Of a stretch of 64,000 nucleotides of DNA, positions 54,325 to 63,904 are shown one piece after another. Source of the DNA: Caldilineaceae bacterium bin5 (GTDB lineage: Bacteria > Chloroflexota > Anaerolineae > Caldilineales > Caldilineaceae); the NCBI GenBank assembly GCA_002238445.1, contig MPML01000022.1, positions 1-64,000 on the forward strand, written 5' to 3'. Each line of letters starts with the position of its first letter. Position 1 is the first letter of the stretch. Position numbers and translations under genes: made by a program. The notes below the pieces were generated by a model, which saw only the letters and a list, made by a program, of their open reading frames with translations, searched no databases and was not told the origin of the DNA.

Positions 54325-57226
54325 ATGAATCGCACATTTTCTCTCGACGGCAGCTGGCAGGTTATCTTCGACCATGACAACAAGGGCCGCACGCTGAACT
54401 GGCAGGAGCGGGAACAGTTCCACAGTTACCACGCCATCGAGGAGGTTGCGGTTCCGGCGTGCCTGGAGGAGTTCAGACAGGACTACGAGGGCGCGGCCTG
54501 GTATGGCAAGAGTTTCGCCCTGCCTGCAGATTGGGGTGGCAAGACGATCCGTCTTCATTTTGAGGCGGTCAATTACCGGGCAGAGGTGTGGGTCAACGGC
54601 GAGGCCGCGGGCGCGCATGAAGGCGGATATACCGACTTCGAGCTGGAGGTCGGTGATCTGTTGCACGCGGACTCGGAGAACTTCATCGCCGTACGCGTCA
54701 TCACCCCGCTGATCACGCGCGATGTCGTGATCGACGGTCTGGGGCGGGACGATATGCCGCACTGGCGCGGCGCGATCGCCGGCGGGATCTGGCAGCCGGT
54801 TTCGCTGATCGCGACGGACGCGGTTTATGTTGAGAGCGTTTTTGTGACGGGCGACATCGGATCCGGTGATGTGCGGGTGGAGCTGGCGCTACGCAATACC
54901 AGCCTCAAGAGCCATAAGGCCGAAATTCAATGCCAGATCGCGTGCTGGACAGACGGCAGCCCCTCGGCTTCGGTCAGTGCAGAACACACACTGCGGCCGG
55001 GCAATAGCGAGATGGTGCTGGAGCTGAACGTGGCCGGCCACAGGCTGTGGCAACTCGATGATCCCTTCCTTTATCTGGCGACGACCAGCGTGAAGCTGGC
55101 GGATGGGCTTTCAGACCGGGTGGAGACGCGGTTCGGCTTTCGCGAGTTCACGGCCAAGGGCAAGAGCTTTTATCTGAACGGCAAGAAGATCGTCCTGAAG
55201 ACGACCTTCAATGAGGCTTTCTATCCCCATTCGCTGGCCTATCCGCGGGACCTGGATCTGCTCAGGAGGGAGTTCGAGCTGATCAAAGAGGGCAACATCA
55301 ACATGGTGCGGCCCTGGCGCAAGCCGCAGCCGCCGGTCGTCTACGATATGGCCGACGAGATGGGCGTTCTGTACGTGGGCGCGCTGCCGGTGGAGTGTAT
55401 GGACAACTGGCCGCAGATCACGCCCTACACGCGGCAACGGATCGAGAACGAAGTGACGGAGATGGTGCTGCGCGACCGCAATCATCCCTCGATCGTCATC
55501 TGGGAGATGTTCAACGAGATCCTGCGGGACGGGCTGAAACGGCTGCGGCACACGACTTCGCTGAAGGCGCGCGAGCTGGATGCCACACGGCTGATCATCG
55601 ACGAAGCGGGCGGCTTTGCCGGCCTGTGCAGCGTCTATCTGCCCGGTTCATACGAGCCGACGCTGATCAACGATGTGCATGACTACCCGGGCACGCCCTT
55701 CGCGCAGCAGAACTACGACAATCTGATGCTGCTGGGCAAGACGGAAGAGGAGCTGGCGGCGATAGGGCGCACGTCGCTCGGACAACATACGCGCAGCCAT
55801 ATCGAGCCCGGCCTGCTGACCAATATCTCCGAACTGGGCTACGGCAGCATCCCCGACCTCGAAGCCAACATGGCCCAGTACCGCCGCGAGGGCAACCCGA
55901 TCACCCCGGACTACCGCATCCATGAACGACTGCACGACTCCTACCTGGCGGTCTATGAACGGACTGGGCTGGAGGAGGTCTTCCCGACCTTTCACGATTT
56001 CATGCTTGCCTGCCAGGAAGTCCACTACACGGGCAACAAGCTGATGGCGGAGGCCTGCCGCATCAATGCCGACATCGCCGGCATCGGCATTCACTCTCTC
56101 AACGACGGCGACTGGATCGTGGGCGCGGGTCTGATCGACAATTTTCGCAACCCCAAGCGCGCCTATTACGCGATTCAGGAGACCTTTGCCGACCGTTATC
56201 TCGCGATTCGCCCCAGCGCGCAGAATGTCTATGCCGGGCAGGATGTGCAGATTCTACTGACTTCGGTCAACGATGAGGAGGCTGTGGCGGGCACGCTCTC
56301 GCTTCGGGTCACGGCCAGCGACGGGCGGCTGCTGCTCGACCACACAGAGGAGACCAGCCTGCCGGCGGGGATCGTCGATCTGGGGGAGGACCGGGGGGGC
56401 ACGGGCGGCCCTGCCGGCGGGCATCGTCGATCGGGGAGAGTACGGGGTGGTCACGGACGGCTTGGCGGGGCGGTGCCTGGTCGAGGCTGTCTTCCGCGTT
56501 GGTGACGCGGTTGTGGTGGAGAACAACAGCAGCTTCTATGTGCTGGGTCGGGAGGGATCGGCTCTGCCGCGGCGGGATGTGGCGTTGATCGATCTTGATG
56601 GCGCGCTGGGCGCATACGCGGCGGACTCTGACCTGCGTTCGACGCCATTTTCGGCGGAGACGCCGCGCAGCTATCGGGTGCTGGTGAATCTGAATGGCTG
56701 GGGCGGCGAAGAGCAGCCGATCTTCGCTGATCTGGAGCGCTGGGTCAGCGCGGGCGGGACGGCCGTGTTCCTCGGGGCGCCGCCGGAGGAGGCTTTGACG
56801 ACCAGGTATCGGATGCAGAAACTCCTGGCAAAGGATGTTCTGCTGCCGTTCGCGATAACATATTTCAGCGGCAAGGGTCTGTGGACACCGTGCAGCCACG
56901 TTGTGCGCGAGCATCCTGTCTACGACGGTCTGCCATCGGCCTGCCTGATGGGGCAGGAGTACCGCGATGCGGTCTCACGCTGGTCGATCGTGACGCCGGA
57001 GACGGACTGGATTAGCGGCAATGTCACCTTTGACTGGTATGCCGGTTTGAAGCACAAGCAGAACTACACCGGCGTGACGGCCGCGTTCCACGGCGCGGAC
57101 TTGACGCAGATCTCGCATGGCGAAGGCAGTTACATCCTGTGTACGCACCGGCTCGTTGAGAATCTCGGCAAGGATCCGGTGGCGGAGCGGCTGTTGAGCA
57201 ACCTGGTGCGCTGGGCTTTGGGGTAG
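54325..57226 (+). pseudogene. GH2 beta-glycosidase, frameshifted by a 52-bp tandem duplication
   Basis: Starts MNRTFSLDGSWQVIFDHDNK. The GH2 order is complete: jelly-roll domain, immunoglobulin-like domain, then barrel with acid/base E398 (IWEMFNEI) and nucleophile E503 (NISELGYG). Around 56358-56410 a 52-bp unit is duplicated; since 52 is not a multiple of three, the frame breaks and runs to a stop at 56505. The original C-terminus continues in another frame (VVTDGLAGRCLVEAVFRVGD...) to 57226. The catalytic part remains, so the shortened 726-residue product might still work. Substrate probably beta-galactoside or beta-glucuronide. Confidence 0.85.
56358..56461. repeat. 52-bp imperfect tandem duplication in the GH2 gene
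   Basis: CCTGCCGGCGGG followed by ATCGTCGAT starts at 56358 and again at 56410. The two units differ at several bases, so the event is not brand new. It causes the frameshift. Confidence 0.8.
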
Positions 57227-57325
57227 TTCTTGGATCGAGAACTATGACCGCTGGATCCTGACGTGCATTTGCAGCAGGAGCAAGGGCGGGCAGTTTCGGG
57301 CTGCACTTCAGATTGAGGAGACGGT

Positions 57326-58273
57326 ATGGACAAATCAGCGCATGATGAAATTCCGTTCGAACTGTTCGCCAGTTTCGAACGTATTGAGGACGGCAACCCG
57401 ACTTTTTTCTGTGAACCGCCCGAGTGGGCTGCGGCCGCGCATGCCATCGTCGTGGGCGATACGGTCCACTATCTGTGGGGCAGACGCAGAAAGGACAACT
57501 ACTGGGTGCTGATGCACAGCACCGCGCCGGCGAGCGACCCTGCGGCCGTCACCCACGACCCGAGGAACCCTGTTCTGGTGCCCTCGGAGGCAGGGTTTGA
57601 CGACTTTACCATTGAGTACCCGTTCCCTTTCCGGAATCCGGCTGACGGCAGGTTCTATGTCTACTATCTGGGCCGGCGGCTCAAGCCTCCCAAGCAGACG
57701 GGGCTATTGGTCGGAGACGGCGATTTCGGCGCATGGACGCGGGTGCGCCAGACACCGGTAATTCCCGCGGACACGCCTTTCGAGAGCGCAGGTTCGTCGC
57801 ACCCTTCGATGGCGGTTGACGGCGACACGATCCACGTTATCTACACGGGCGAGTCGGAAGGGAATCCGGTTATATGCCACGCGACCGCGCCGACGAGTGA
57901 CCCGGCGACCGTCACCAAGGACGCGGGCAACCCCATTTTCAGCGGCAGCGGTCTGGCGTGGGACAGCCATGGCGTGCGCGAGGCGGAGATCTTCAAGGGG
58001 CCGCGCTATTTCCATATCCTGTACGGCGGACGGGCACAAGACGACGAGGTATGGAAAATCGGACATGTACGCACGCAGGATTTTCGCAGTTTCGAGGCGA
58101 ACCCGCACAACCCGATCTTCACGCCTTCTTTGGACCGCGACGAATGGGACTGTGACGGTATCCTGACGCCGCAGGTCTTTGAGGCCGGGGACGCATATTA
58201 CATGCTCTATGCGGGCAGGAAAGGGAGAGAGTGGCAGAGCGGCCTTGCCAGGGTGGAAAAACCGCGCGGATAG
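57326..58273 (+). CDS. Five-bladed beta-propeller glycosidase (GH43/GH130-like)
   Basis: 315 residues without signal peptide. Repeated blade motifs of the type DGDTIHVIYTGESEGNPVICHATAP and FHILYGGRAQDDEVWKIGHV, with acidic residues at blade starts (IEDGNPTFFCEPPEW, DWDCDG-type EWDCDGIL), place it in the GH43/62/117/130 superfamily. The exact family and linkage are not clear. GAGGAG precedes the ATG. Follows the broken GH2 gene by 99 nt. Confidence 0.75.
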   Translation: MDKSAHDEIPFELFASFERIEDGNPTFFCEPPEWAAAAHAIVVGDTVHYLWGRRRKDNYWVLMHSTAPASDPAAVTHDPRNPVLVPSEAGFDDFTIEYPFPFRNPADGRFYVYYLGRRLKPPKQTGLLVGDGDFGAWTRVRQTPVIPADTPFESAGSSHPSMAVDGDTIHVIYTGESEGNPVICHATAPTSDPATVTKDAGNPIFSGSGLAWDSHGVREAEIFKGPRYFHILYGGRAQDDEVWKIGHVRTQDFRSFEANPHNPIFTPSLDRDEWDCDGILTPQVFEAGDAYYMLYAGRKGREWQSGLARVEKPRG

Positions 58274-58312
58274 CGAAGCGGAACCGCGCCGATAAACGAT
58301 GCAGGGAAAGAA

Positions 58313-58340
58313 AAATGCAGAGCGCATGCGCTCTGCATTT
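58313..58340. terminator. Perfect 28-bp palindrome, probable bidirectional terminator
   Basis: Centre AGCGCATGCGCT flanked symmetrically by AAATGCAG and CTGCATTT; 14-bp arms with no loop. It lies between the glycosidase stop and the convergent tRNA-Lys, so it can end both transcripts. Confidence 0.65.
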
Positions 58341-58384
58341 CGTGCGCCTATAACAGGCAATGGCGCGTTCTATACTCTCCTCAA

Positions 58385-58457
58385 TGAGCCCCCTGGGACT
58401 CGAACCCAGAACCCACGGCTTAAAAGGCCGTTGCTCTACCAATTGAGCTAGGGACCC
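58385..58457 (-). tRNA. tRNA-Lys (anticodon TTT)
   Basis: Minus-strand cloverleaf: acceptor GGGTCCC with GGGGCTC (one G-T pair), D arm TAGCTCAATTGGTAGAGC, anticodon loop CTTTTAA giving TTT, T loop TTCGAGT. CCA not encoded. Confidence 0.95.
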
Positions 58458-58720
58458 GCGTCAACGGCTCTGAATTGTAGCCGATGGGTGAGATCCAGGC
58501 AAACTTTGGCGCGTCAAGGGTACATAGCAGCATTGGGGTGCGTTAGCAGTTGCTAGCGGTCATCTGCAAGAGATCCGCTAACACATTCACAGAAGCGAAA
58601 GCTGACAGTTTCCCTGCTGCCGTCGTCGGACAACACGATGCCTGAAACTGGCAAGCAGTTATAAGAGATCGTAAACTAGGGACTGGAATTGCAAAACTGA
58701 TTTTTCGCGAGGAGAATACC

Positions 58721-59323
58721 ATGTCCAATCCCGACGCTCAGTTCGATAAAGAACTCGAAGCCGCCTACCTGGAACTCGATAAGGCCCAGAAGAATCTGGC
58801 CGAGCTGCGCCGCAGGCTCCCCCACGAGCCGGTCAGCGATTACCAGCTGCAGAGTGCCGACGGTCCCGTCAATCTTTCTGCCCTGTTTGGAGACAAGGAG
58901 GACCTCATTCTCGTCCACAACATGGGCTCCGGCTGCTCGTACTGCACGATGTGGGCGGACAATTTCAACGGTGTCGCCCACCATTTGCAGGACCGCGCCG
59001 CCTTTGTGCTGGTCTCGCCCGACAGCCCTGCGGACCAGCAGGCGTTTGCGCGCGGACGGGGCTGGCGCTTCCCCGTTTACTCCGCTCAAGATTCGACCTT
59101 TACGGCTGACATGGGCTTCCAGAGCACCGCCGGCGGCTTCATGTCCGGCTTCCAGCCCGGCGTCTCGGTCTTCCGCAAGAAGGAAGACGGCAGCATCACG
59201 CGCGTAGCCAAGGACCACTTCGGCCCCGGCGACTCCTACTGCGGCGCCTGGCACCTGTTCAGCCTGCTTCCCGACGGCTGGGCCGGCTGGGATCCGCAGT
59301 TCGATTACCCCGACCAAGACTAA
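58721..59323 (+). CDS. DUF899 thioredoxin-like protein
   Basis: 200 residues. The N-terminal helix (ELEAAYLELDKAQKNLAELR) leads into a thioredoxin-like domain with GSGCSYCTMWADNFNG, a CxxC in the thioredoxin position, then VLVSPDSPADQQAFA and the conserved end GAWHLFSLLPDGW. DUF899 is widespread; function is not established, with a redox role inferred. GCGAGGAGA precedes the ATG. A terminator hairpin follows. Confidence 0.92.
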   Translation: MSNPDAQFDKELEAAYLELDKAQKNLAELRRRLPHEPVSDYQLQSADGPVNLSALFGDKEDLILVHNMGSGCSYCTMWADNFNGVAHHLQDRAAFVLVSPDSPADQQAFARGRGWRFPVYSAQDSTFTADMGFQSTAGGFMSGFQPGVSVFRKKEDGSITRVAKDHFGPGDSYCGAWHLFSLLPDGWAGWDPQFDYPDQD

Positions 59324-59339
59324 CCTCTGAAAACTGAAA

Positions 59340-59365
59340 GGCGGCGCTGCGAAGTCAGCGCCGCC
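59340..59365 (+). terminator. Terminator hairpin of the DUF899 gene
   Basis: GGCGGCGCTG and CAGCGCCGCC form a perfect 10-bp stem, loop CGAAGT, 17 nt after the stop. It is followed only by TCT. Confidence 0.75.
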
Positions 59366-59566
59366 TCTACTCCTGGTGCATCTCGAAATGGGGGTGCGTT
59401 TCAGACTGCCCCTGGTCAGTCACGAGGACATCCACGAAGGCCGCGGAGGCGTACAGAAGGGCACGTAGGATTGAGACGCCGGCGACTCCAAGGTGATGCC
59501 CCCAAATCCGGGATACAACCCGCCTGGAAAGAAAATCGACGACTCAATCAACCATCGTGGTTGAGG

Positions 59567-60328
59567 CTAGAGGATGGGCGGCTCGTCAAGATAGTATTCG
59601 TCGCGCAGCGAATCGGCCTGGGCGACCCAACTGGCGAAGTCGAGCTCTTCGCCTGCCAGGTGAGCCGGGATGATGCGGGCCAGCTCGTTCGGCGGGCACT
59701 CGGCCAACTGCCGGAATGTGAAGATGCCGGCGGCGTAGAGTTCATCTTCGTACACCTGATCGACGCCGTGGATGCGGGTCAGATCTTCGGGCAGGGGTCC
59801 ATCGTAGACTGCGCCGATCCGGTTGTTGGCGTGGGCCAGTTCGCGGGCCTGTTCGGTCCAGGCGCGGGTGTCGCTACTGGGGAGCGCCCTGGTAATCTGT
59901 TGCAGGGTTTCGGCATCGACGCGGGAGAGCTGATCCCAGGTAAAGATGCCGACCTGATAGAGGCGGCGTTCGTAGAGGTCGCCGATACCGTAGACGGCGG
60001 TGAGGTTGTCGGGCCGGTTTGCAGGAGTTTGTTGTGCGGGTCGTCCGGAACGTGCATTTTTGCGGGCGCGGCGTCCTTTTTTCGGCGTTGAATCGACTGC
60101 AGAGGCCTCGCCATCGGATGCTGGGCGTGGGTGCAACGCCGGTGCGCCATAGCTGTGCGAGGGAGGTACGCCGGGGAGCGGCTGAGATGCCCTCATGCCG
60201 GACGGCGCCATTGCCAGGTCGACGCGTCTGCGCCGCCCGCGATACCAGACCCATTCAACCAGGGTCGAACTTACCCAGCCGAACAGCAGGCCAACCAGGA
60301 TATAACCGAGCAGACTCGTCAGTTCCAT
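59567..60328 (-). CDS. Membrane-anchored protein with tandem helix-hairpin-helix domains
   Basis: 253 residues. One N-terminal transmembrane helix (LLGYILVGLLFGWVSSTLVE), a low-complexity linker, then two helix-hairpin-helix modules: NLTAVYGIGDLYERRLYQVG near residue 110 and DLTRIHGVDQVYEDELYAAG near residue 185. These modules resemble the DUF4332/HhH_5 type found attached to ribosomal-protein or DNA-binding contexts. GGGGGATGA precedes the ATG. Function unknown; a membrane-tethered nucleic-acid or protein binder is possible. Confidence 0.8.
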   Translation of the reverse strand: MELTSLLGYILVGLLFGWVSSTLVEWVWYRGRRRRVDLAMAPSGMRASQPLPGVPPSHSYGAPALHPRPASDGEASAVDSTPKKGRRARKNARSGRPAQQTPANRPDNLTAVYGIGDLYERRLYQVGIFTWDQLSRVDAETLQQITRALPSSDTRAWTEQARELAHANNRIGAVYDGPLPEDLTRIHGVDQVYEDELYAAGIFTFRQLAECPPNELARIIPAHLAGEELDFASWVAQADSLRDEYYLDEPPIL

Positions 60329-60634
60329 TCATCCCCCTTCGTACGACACAGGAGAGAGGCCAACATTCGCCAGTAGAAGGCGATTCCCGCTCTCCTCTTC
60401 ACACTTGTGCACACAGCAGTTTGCCCGTTGCCTGTTTCGCCCCCGCCAAGTGCGCTAACTTGCGGTCGGCGGCAGCGAAATCCAGCGGTTGGGACAATAG
60501 ACGGACAGACAGGCAAGGCAGGTAACAGCCTGTTCTTGCCTGTGTACGCTGCTTGATTTTCCACCGACTTCTATAGGACGAGCGCTGGGGGCCGGGCTCC
60601 ACTACAGAAAGTGTATCCCGCGGCCAAAGGGTTG
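60329..60634. other. Intergenic, nothing recognised
   Basis: About 300 bp between two minus-strand genes with no credible gene, repeat or hairpin of note. Confidence 0.5.
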
Positions 60635-61426
60635 TCAAAGCGCTGTTCTCTTTGGCTTGCGGCGCTGCCGCGCGGCCTCGTAGAGAATGACGGCGCCGGC
60701 GGCGGCAACGTTGAGAGATTCGGTTGCGGCGGCCATTGGGATCGCTATTGCCGCGGCTCTATCTTGCAGTTGTGAACTGGCCCCGTGCGCCTCGCTGCCG
60801 AGCACAAGCGCGGACGGGGTACGCCAGTCGACTTCATCGTAGAGGATGCTGCCCTGTGCGCTGGCCACATAGAGGGATTGGCCGGCGGGCAGGGCGGCCA
60901 TGACCGCTTCCCAGCGTGGCAGGATGCGGATTGGAACGCGAAAGTGCGCGCCCATCGCGGCCCGCAAGACTTTGCCGTTGAACGGGTCGACGCAGCCGGG
61001 CGCGAACAGGACCTGATCGACGCCGGCGGCGGCGGCCGTGCGCAGGAGCGTGCCGGCATTGCCCGGATCCTGCACGCCGTCCAGAATGAGGGAGAAATCG
61101 GCGGGGGAAGGCGGGGGAAGCTCCGGGATGGGGGTCACGGCGACGATGGTCTGCGGCGATACGGTCTCGCTGATCTTGTCGAGAAGGTCGGCGGGCACGA
61201 GGTGGAGCGGACAGGTCTTCTGGAGCCGGGCCACAAGGTCGGGCTGGGCTTCTGCTGCGGCGGCGGTGATAAAGCAGGTGTGGAAGGCTGCGCCATTTGA
61301 CAGGGCGTCCTGCACCAGGCGCGTCCCCTCCAGCAGACAGAGACCGTGGACTTGTCTGTGGCGGCGGCGGGGGAGGTTGGCCGCCCGTTTGGTTTTCGGG
61401 GTGGCGGGGGTGGGGGTTTTTTTTAT
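60635..61426 (-). CDS. TrmH/SpoU-family RNA 2'-O-methyltransferase with a damaged 5' end
   Basis: The body is a clear SPOUT methyltransferase: LILDGVQDPGNAGTLLRTAAA, LRAAMGAHFRVPI, LVLGSEAHGAS and the knot segment IPMAAATESLNVAAAGAV. It methylates a ribose in rRNA or tRNA with SAM. The 5' end lies in a 105-bp tandem duplication. Reading upstream from GTG at 61315, the frame continues (LCLLEGTRLVQDAL, as expected for the family) to ATA at 61424-61426, exactly where the other copy of the duplication has ATG (61529-61531, MKEITSPANPQIKLAAKLRR). That ATG's frame stops at 61427. So the product begins at GTG (226 residues), at ATA (263 residues), or is disabled. Confidence 0.85.
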   Translation of the reverse strand: MKKTPTPATPKTKRAANLPRRRHRQVHGLCLLEGTRLVQDALSNGAAFHTCFITAAAAEAQPDLVARLQKTCPLHLVPADLLDKISETVSPQTIVAVTPIPELPPPSPADFSLILDGVQDPGNAGTLLRTAAAAGVDQVLFAPGCVDPFNGKVLRAAMGAHFRVPIRILPRWEAVMAALPAGQSLYVASAQGSILYDEVDWRTPSALVLGSEAHGASSQLQDRAAAIAIPMAAATESLNVAAAGAVILYEAARQRRKPKRTAL

Positions 61427-61570
61427 TCAGCTATGTGGGGCGCAGGCAACCCATCCGGACACCGGGCGGCGGCGGCGCAGTTTGGCCGCCAGTTTGATTT
61501 GCGGGTTGGCGGGACTGGTGATTTCTTTCATTCAGCTATGTGGAGCGCAGGCAACCTATCCGGATCGCGG
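61361..61570. repeat. 105-bp imperfect tandem duplication at the trmH-like 5' end
   Basis: TTCAGCTATGTGG occurs at 61426-61438 and 61531-61543, and GGCCGCC at 61379 and 61484, a constant offset of 105. The units have diverged at roughly a fifth of positions. Unit 1 has T8 (61417-61424) and ATA where unit 2 has ATG. Confidence 0.85.
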
Positions 61571-61676
61571 GCGGAGGCGACATGGGGAGATTGGCGTGTA
61601 TTGGATGCAGGCAGTCCCGCGGTCACGATCTTGCCCGGCGTCGTACGGGCGAGGCCGGCGCCGGACATAATAGGAC

Positions 61677-61702
61677 AAAAAAGCAGAGACGAATGTCTCT
61701 GC
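61677..61702 (-). terminator. Rho-independent terminator of the infC-rpmI-rplT operon
   Basis: GCAGAGAC-GAAT-GTCTCTGC gives an 8-bp stem; on the minus strand it is followed by T6. It lies 80 nt past the rplT stop. Confidence 0.85.
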
Positions 61703-61781
61703 AATTTGTACTCTGAATTTTCAGACGGCCCGGGCGGCCGTTGCGACAATGCGTTCGATCCGCGAAGCGGCAGCGGCTTGA

Positions 61782-62138
61782 TCAGTTCAGGTGGCTTTTT
61801 GCCAGGTCAGCAATTGCGCTGAATCCGTCTGCGTCGTTTACGGCGATGTCGGCCAACACTTTGCGGTCCACCTGTACATCGGCCTGCTTGAGCCCGTAAA
61901 TCAGGTGGCTGTATTTGAGGCCGTTGAGCCGGGCGGCGGCATTGATACGGGTAATCCACAGGCGGCGGAAGTCACGTTTACGGTTGCGGCGGTCGCGATA
62001 GGCAAAGGCAAGTGATTTGAGCATTGCCTCGTTGGCGCGCTTGAAGAGCTTGGAGCGGCTGCCAAACTGCCCTTTAGTAAACTTGAGCACCTTCTTATGG
62101 CGCCTGTGCGCATAAACTTTTGGTCTGGAACGTGCCAT
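61782..62138 (-). CDS. rplT: 50S ribosomal protein L20
   Basis: 118 residues, full length. [20 protein letters not shown] at the start, [25 protein letters not shown] in the middle: the L20 family pattern. Essential for early 50S assembly, and in many bacteria it represses its own operon by binding the leader mRNA. AAGGA precedes the ATG. Last gene of infC-rpmI-rplT. Confidence 0.98.
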   Translation of the reverse strand: MARSRPKVYAHRRHKKVLKFTKGQFGSRSKLFKRANEAMLKSLAFAYRDRRNRKRDFRRLWITRINAAARLNGLKYSHLIYGLKQADVQVDRKVLADIAVNDADGFSAIADLAKSHLN

Positions 62139-62296
62139 AACTTGAATCCTTGTATCTAGCGATTGCTATGCCTGGGGGCGGGAAGCCTCTGGGCCTGGCC
62201 CGCCTGCATGGATTGGTAGGCGATGGAAACTGTGGTCCGGCAGGATGCGACAGCGCTCAGCATTCTGTCCAGCTCGCGACCACAGAAGAGACAGGC

Positions 62297-62485
62297 CTAG
62301 CCGAGCAACTCTTTGACCAGTTTGGCCTGACCTTTGTTTGGGCTGGTAATCTTATGGCGGTACTCGCTGACTTTGCGTTTTTTGCGGCGCAGATGGTTTC
62401 CGCCCTGTTTGCGGCGCAGCACTTTGCCATTTTTGGTTACACGGAAACGCTTTTGTGCGCCCTTATGGGTTTTCATTTTAGGCAT
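62297..62485 (-). CDS. rpmI: 50S ribosomal protein L35
   Basis: 62 residues from ATG at 62485; upstream frame is spurious. MPKMKTHKGAQKRFRVTKNG and RKQGGNHLRRKK are diagnostic. Between infC and rplT as in most bacteria, with longer than usual gaps (224 nt and 158 nt). Confidence 0.97.
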   Translation of the reverse strand: MPKMKTHKGAQKRFRVTKNGKVLRRKQGGNHLRRKKRKVSEYRHKITSPNKGQAKLVKELLG

Positions 62486-62709
62486 AGGTCTTCTCGGTTG
62501 CTCCGGCGCCCCTTGCGAGCAGGCACATATTGGGACTGCATTATGCGATGCAGTGGTTGAACAGACAACGCGCGCCCTCTTAGTGCGGGGGCGCATGGAA
62601 CATCATAACGCCCGTTCGCAATAGAGAGCGCCATGCAAGCCTAAATGATAGCACAGCCAGCCGCAGGGTTCAAAATTGGGCGGGCTGCACTGGCGGTTAT
62701 GGGAATCGG

Positions 62710-63222
62710 CTACGCGGCTGGGGCGAGAAGCATCACCATGCTACGGCCCTCAAAACCTGGGCGAGATTCGACGACCGCCTCGTCGGCCAACTCTTCCGTG
62801 ACCCGTTTCATCAGGTCCAGGGCGATGTCCCTGTGGACGATCTCACGTCCACGGAAGCGGATACGTACCCGTACTTTGGCGCCGTCTTTCAGGAACTTTC
62901 TCGTTTTGGTGAGAACGACCTGAATATCATGTTCGCCTGTTTTAGGCCGCAAGCGCACTTCCTTGATCTCGATCTGCTTCTGGGCCTTGCGCGCCTCCCG
63001 CTCCCGCTTCTGTTTCTCGTAGAGGTATTTGCCATAATCCATGAACCGGCAGACCGGCGGATTGGCATTGGGGGCAACTTCTACCAGATCCAGATCTTTC
63101 TCCTCGGCGGCCTGCAGAGCGGTCTGCACATCCATAATGCCGAGTTGAGTCCCGATTTCATCGATGACTCGCACTTCGCGCGTACGAATCCGATGATTGA
63201 TTCGTGTTGTGTTTCTGCTAAT
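62710..63222 (-). CDS. infC: Translation initiation factor IF-3, with an AUU start
   Basis: 170 residues when started at ATT (63220-63222). The N-domain RINHRIRTREVRVIDEIGTQLG and DLVEVAPNANPPVCRFMDYGKYLYE are classic IF-3. No ATG exists at the expected place; GTG at 63174 would delete the conserved RINxxIRxREVRVI. AAAGGAG lies 7 nt before the ATT. An AUU start on infC is known in Escherichia coli, where IF-3 discriminates against it and so represses itself; the same control is inferred. IF-3 ensures start-codon fidelity on the 30S subunit. Confidence 0.95.
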   Translation of the reverse strand: MSRNTTRINHRIRTREVRVIDEIGTQLGIMDVQTALQAAEEKDLDLVEVAPNANPPVCRFMDYGKYLYEKQKREREARKAQKQIEIKEVRLRPKTGEHDIQVVLTKTRKFLKDGAKVRVRIRFRGREIVHRDIALDLMKRVTEELADEAVVESRPGFEGRSMVMLLAPAA

Positions 63223-63904
63223 TCCTGGTCTCCTTTGGGCGTTTGGCCCTAGACAGCAAGACTATAAGTGCCCCACTCCCGTTATGAGTGGAGGAATCCT
63301 TGCGCTCAAATAGTAACGTAGTAGCGCATTGAACGACCTGATTCAAAAGGGGCTGCTGCCAGAATACATCTGCGGTGAATTATCGACTCCAAATCATCCG
63401 CGAGTATATCATTGCGAAAGTGTTACGTCAAACTTGAAAAAAGGACATAGCGCATACAAAAATGGGGTCGATTTTGTGGTTACCACTGGGGGTAGACCGG
63501 GTTGCGCGGCCGGCAACGCCGGGCCAGCCCAGATCCGAAATGCATTCAAGTGGACAGAGATGTGTCGCTGATATTGGGGCGGACGTTGTCTGAATCAGGA
63601 TGTGGGGAATTTGTATGGTTTGAGGATGGCTGGCGATGGGTCGAATTCTGAAGCGGAGCCTTCATATCTGGCCGCCGCCAAGCTGTTGGAGCCGGCGGCG
63701 GCCGGAGCCAATCATGTTTACAGTATCTTGGCGCGGCCTGCACTGGGCGGCCGTGAGGAAGCCCATCTGTCAGCATGAAACACCAGTGGAAACTGTTACG
63801 CGCGTCACTGCTCCTCAGCGCAGCAGGAGAACAACAGGGGCGCCCGGTCGAGCGCCCCTGCCTCTCTGATTTATCACCGCGCCAAAAGGGCGCCCATCGA
63901 AAGT
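63223..63904. other. Region upstream of infC, no credible gene
   Basis: About 680 bp. On the minus strand CCACTC and GAGTGG form a 6-bp stem at about 63274-63294, in the presumed infC leader. A 9-bp stem hairpin CAGGGGCGC/GCGCCCCTG lies at 63835-63860 and may end the minus-strand gene at the window edge. Reading frames here lack ribosome sites and family marks. Confidence 0.55.

Noticed and set aside
63329..63571. 80-codon plus-strand frame upstream of infC
   Set aside because: No Shine-Dalgarno sequence, no family resemblance; likely the infC upstream region.
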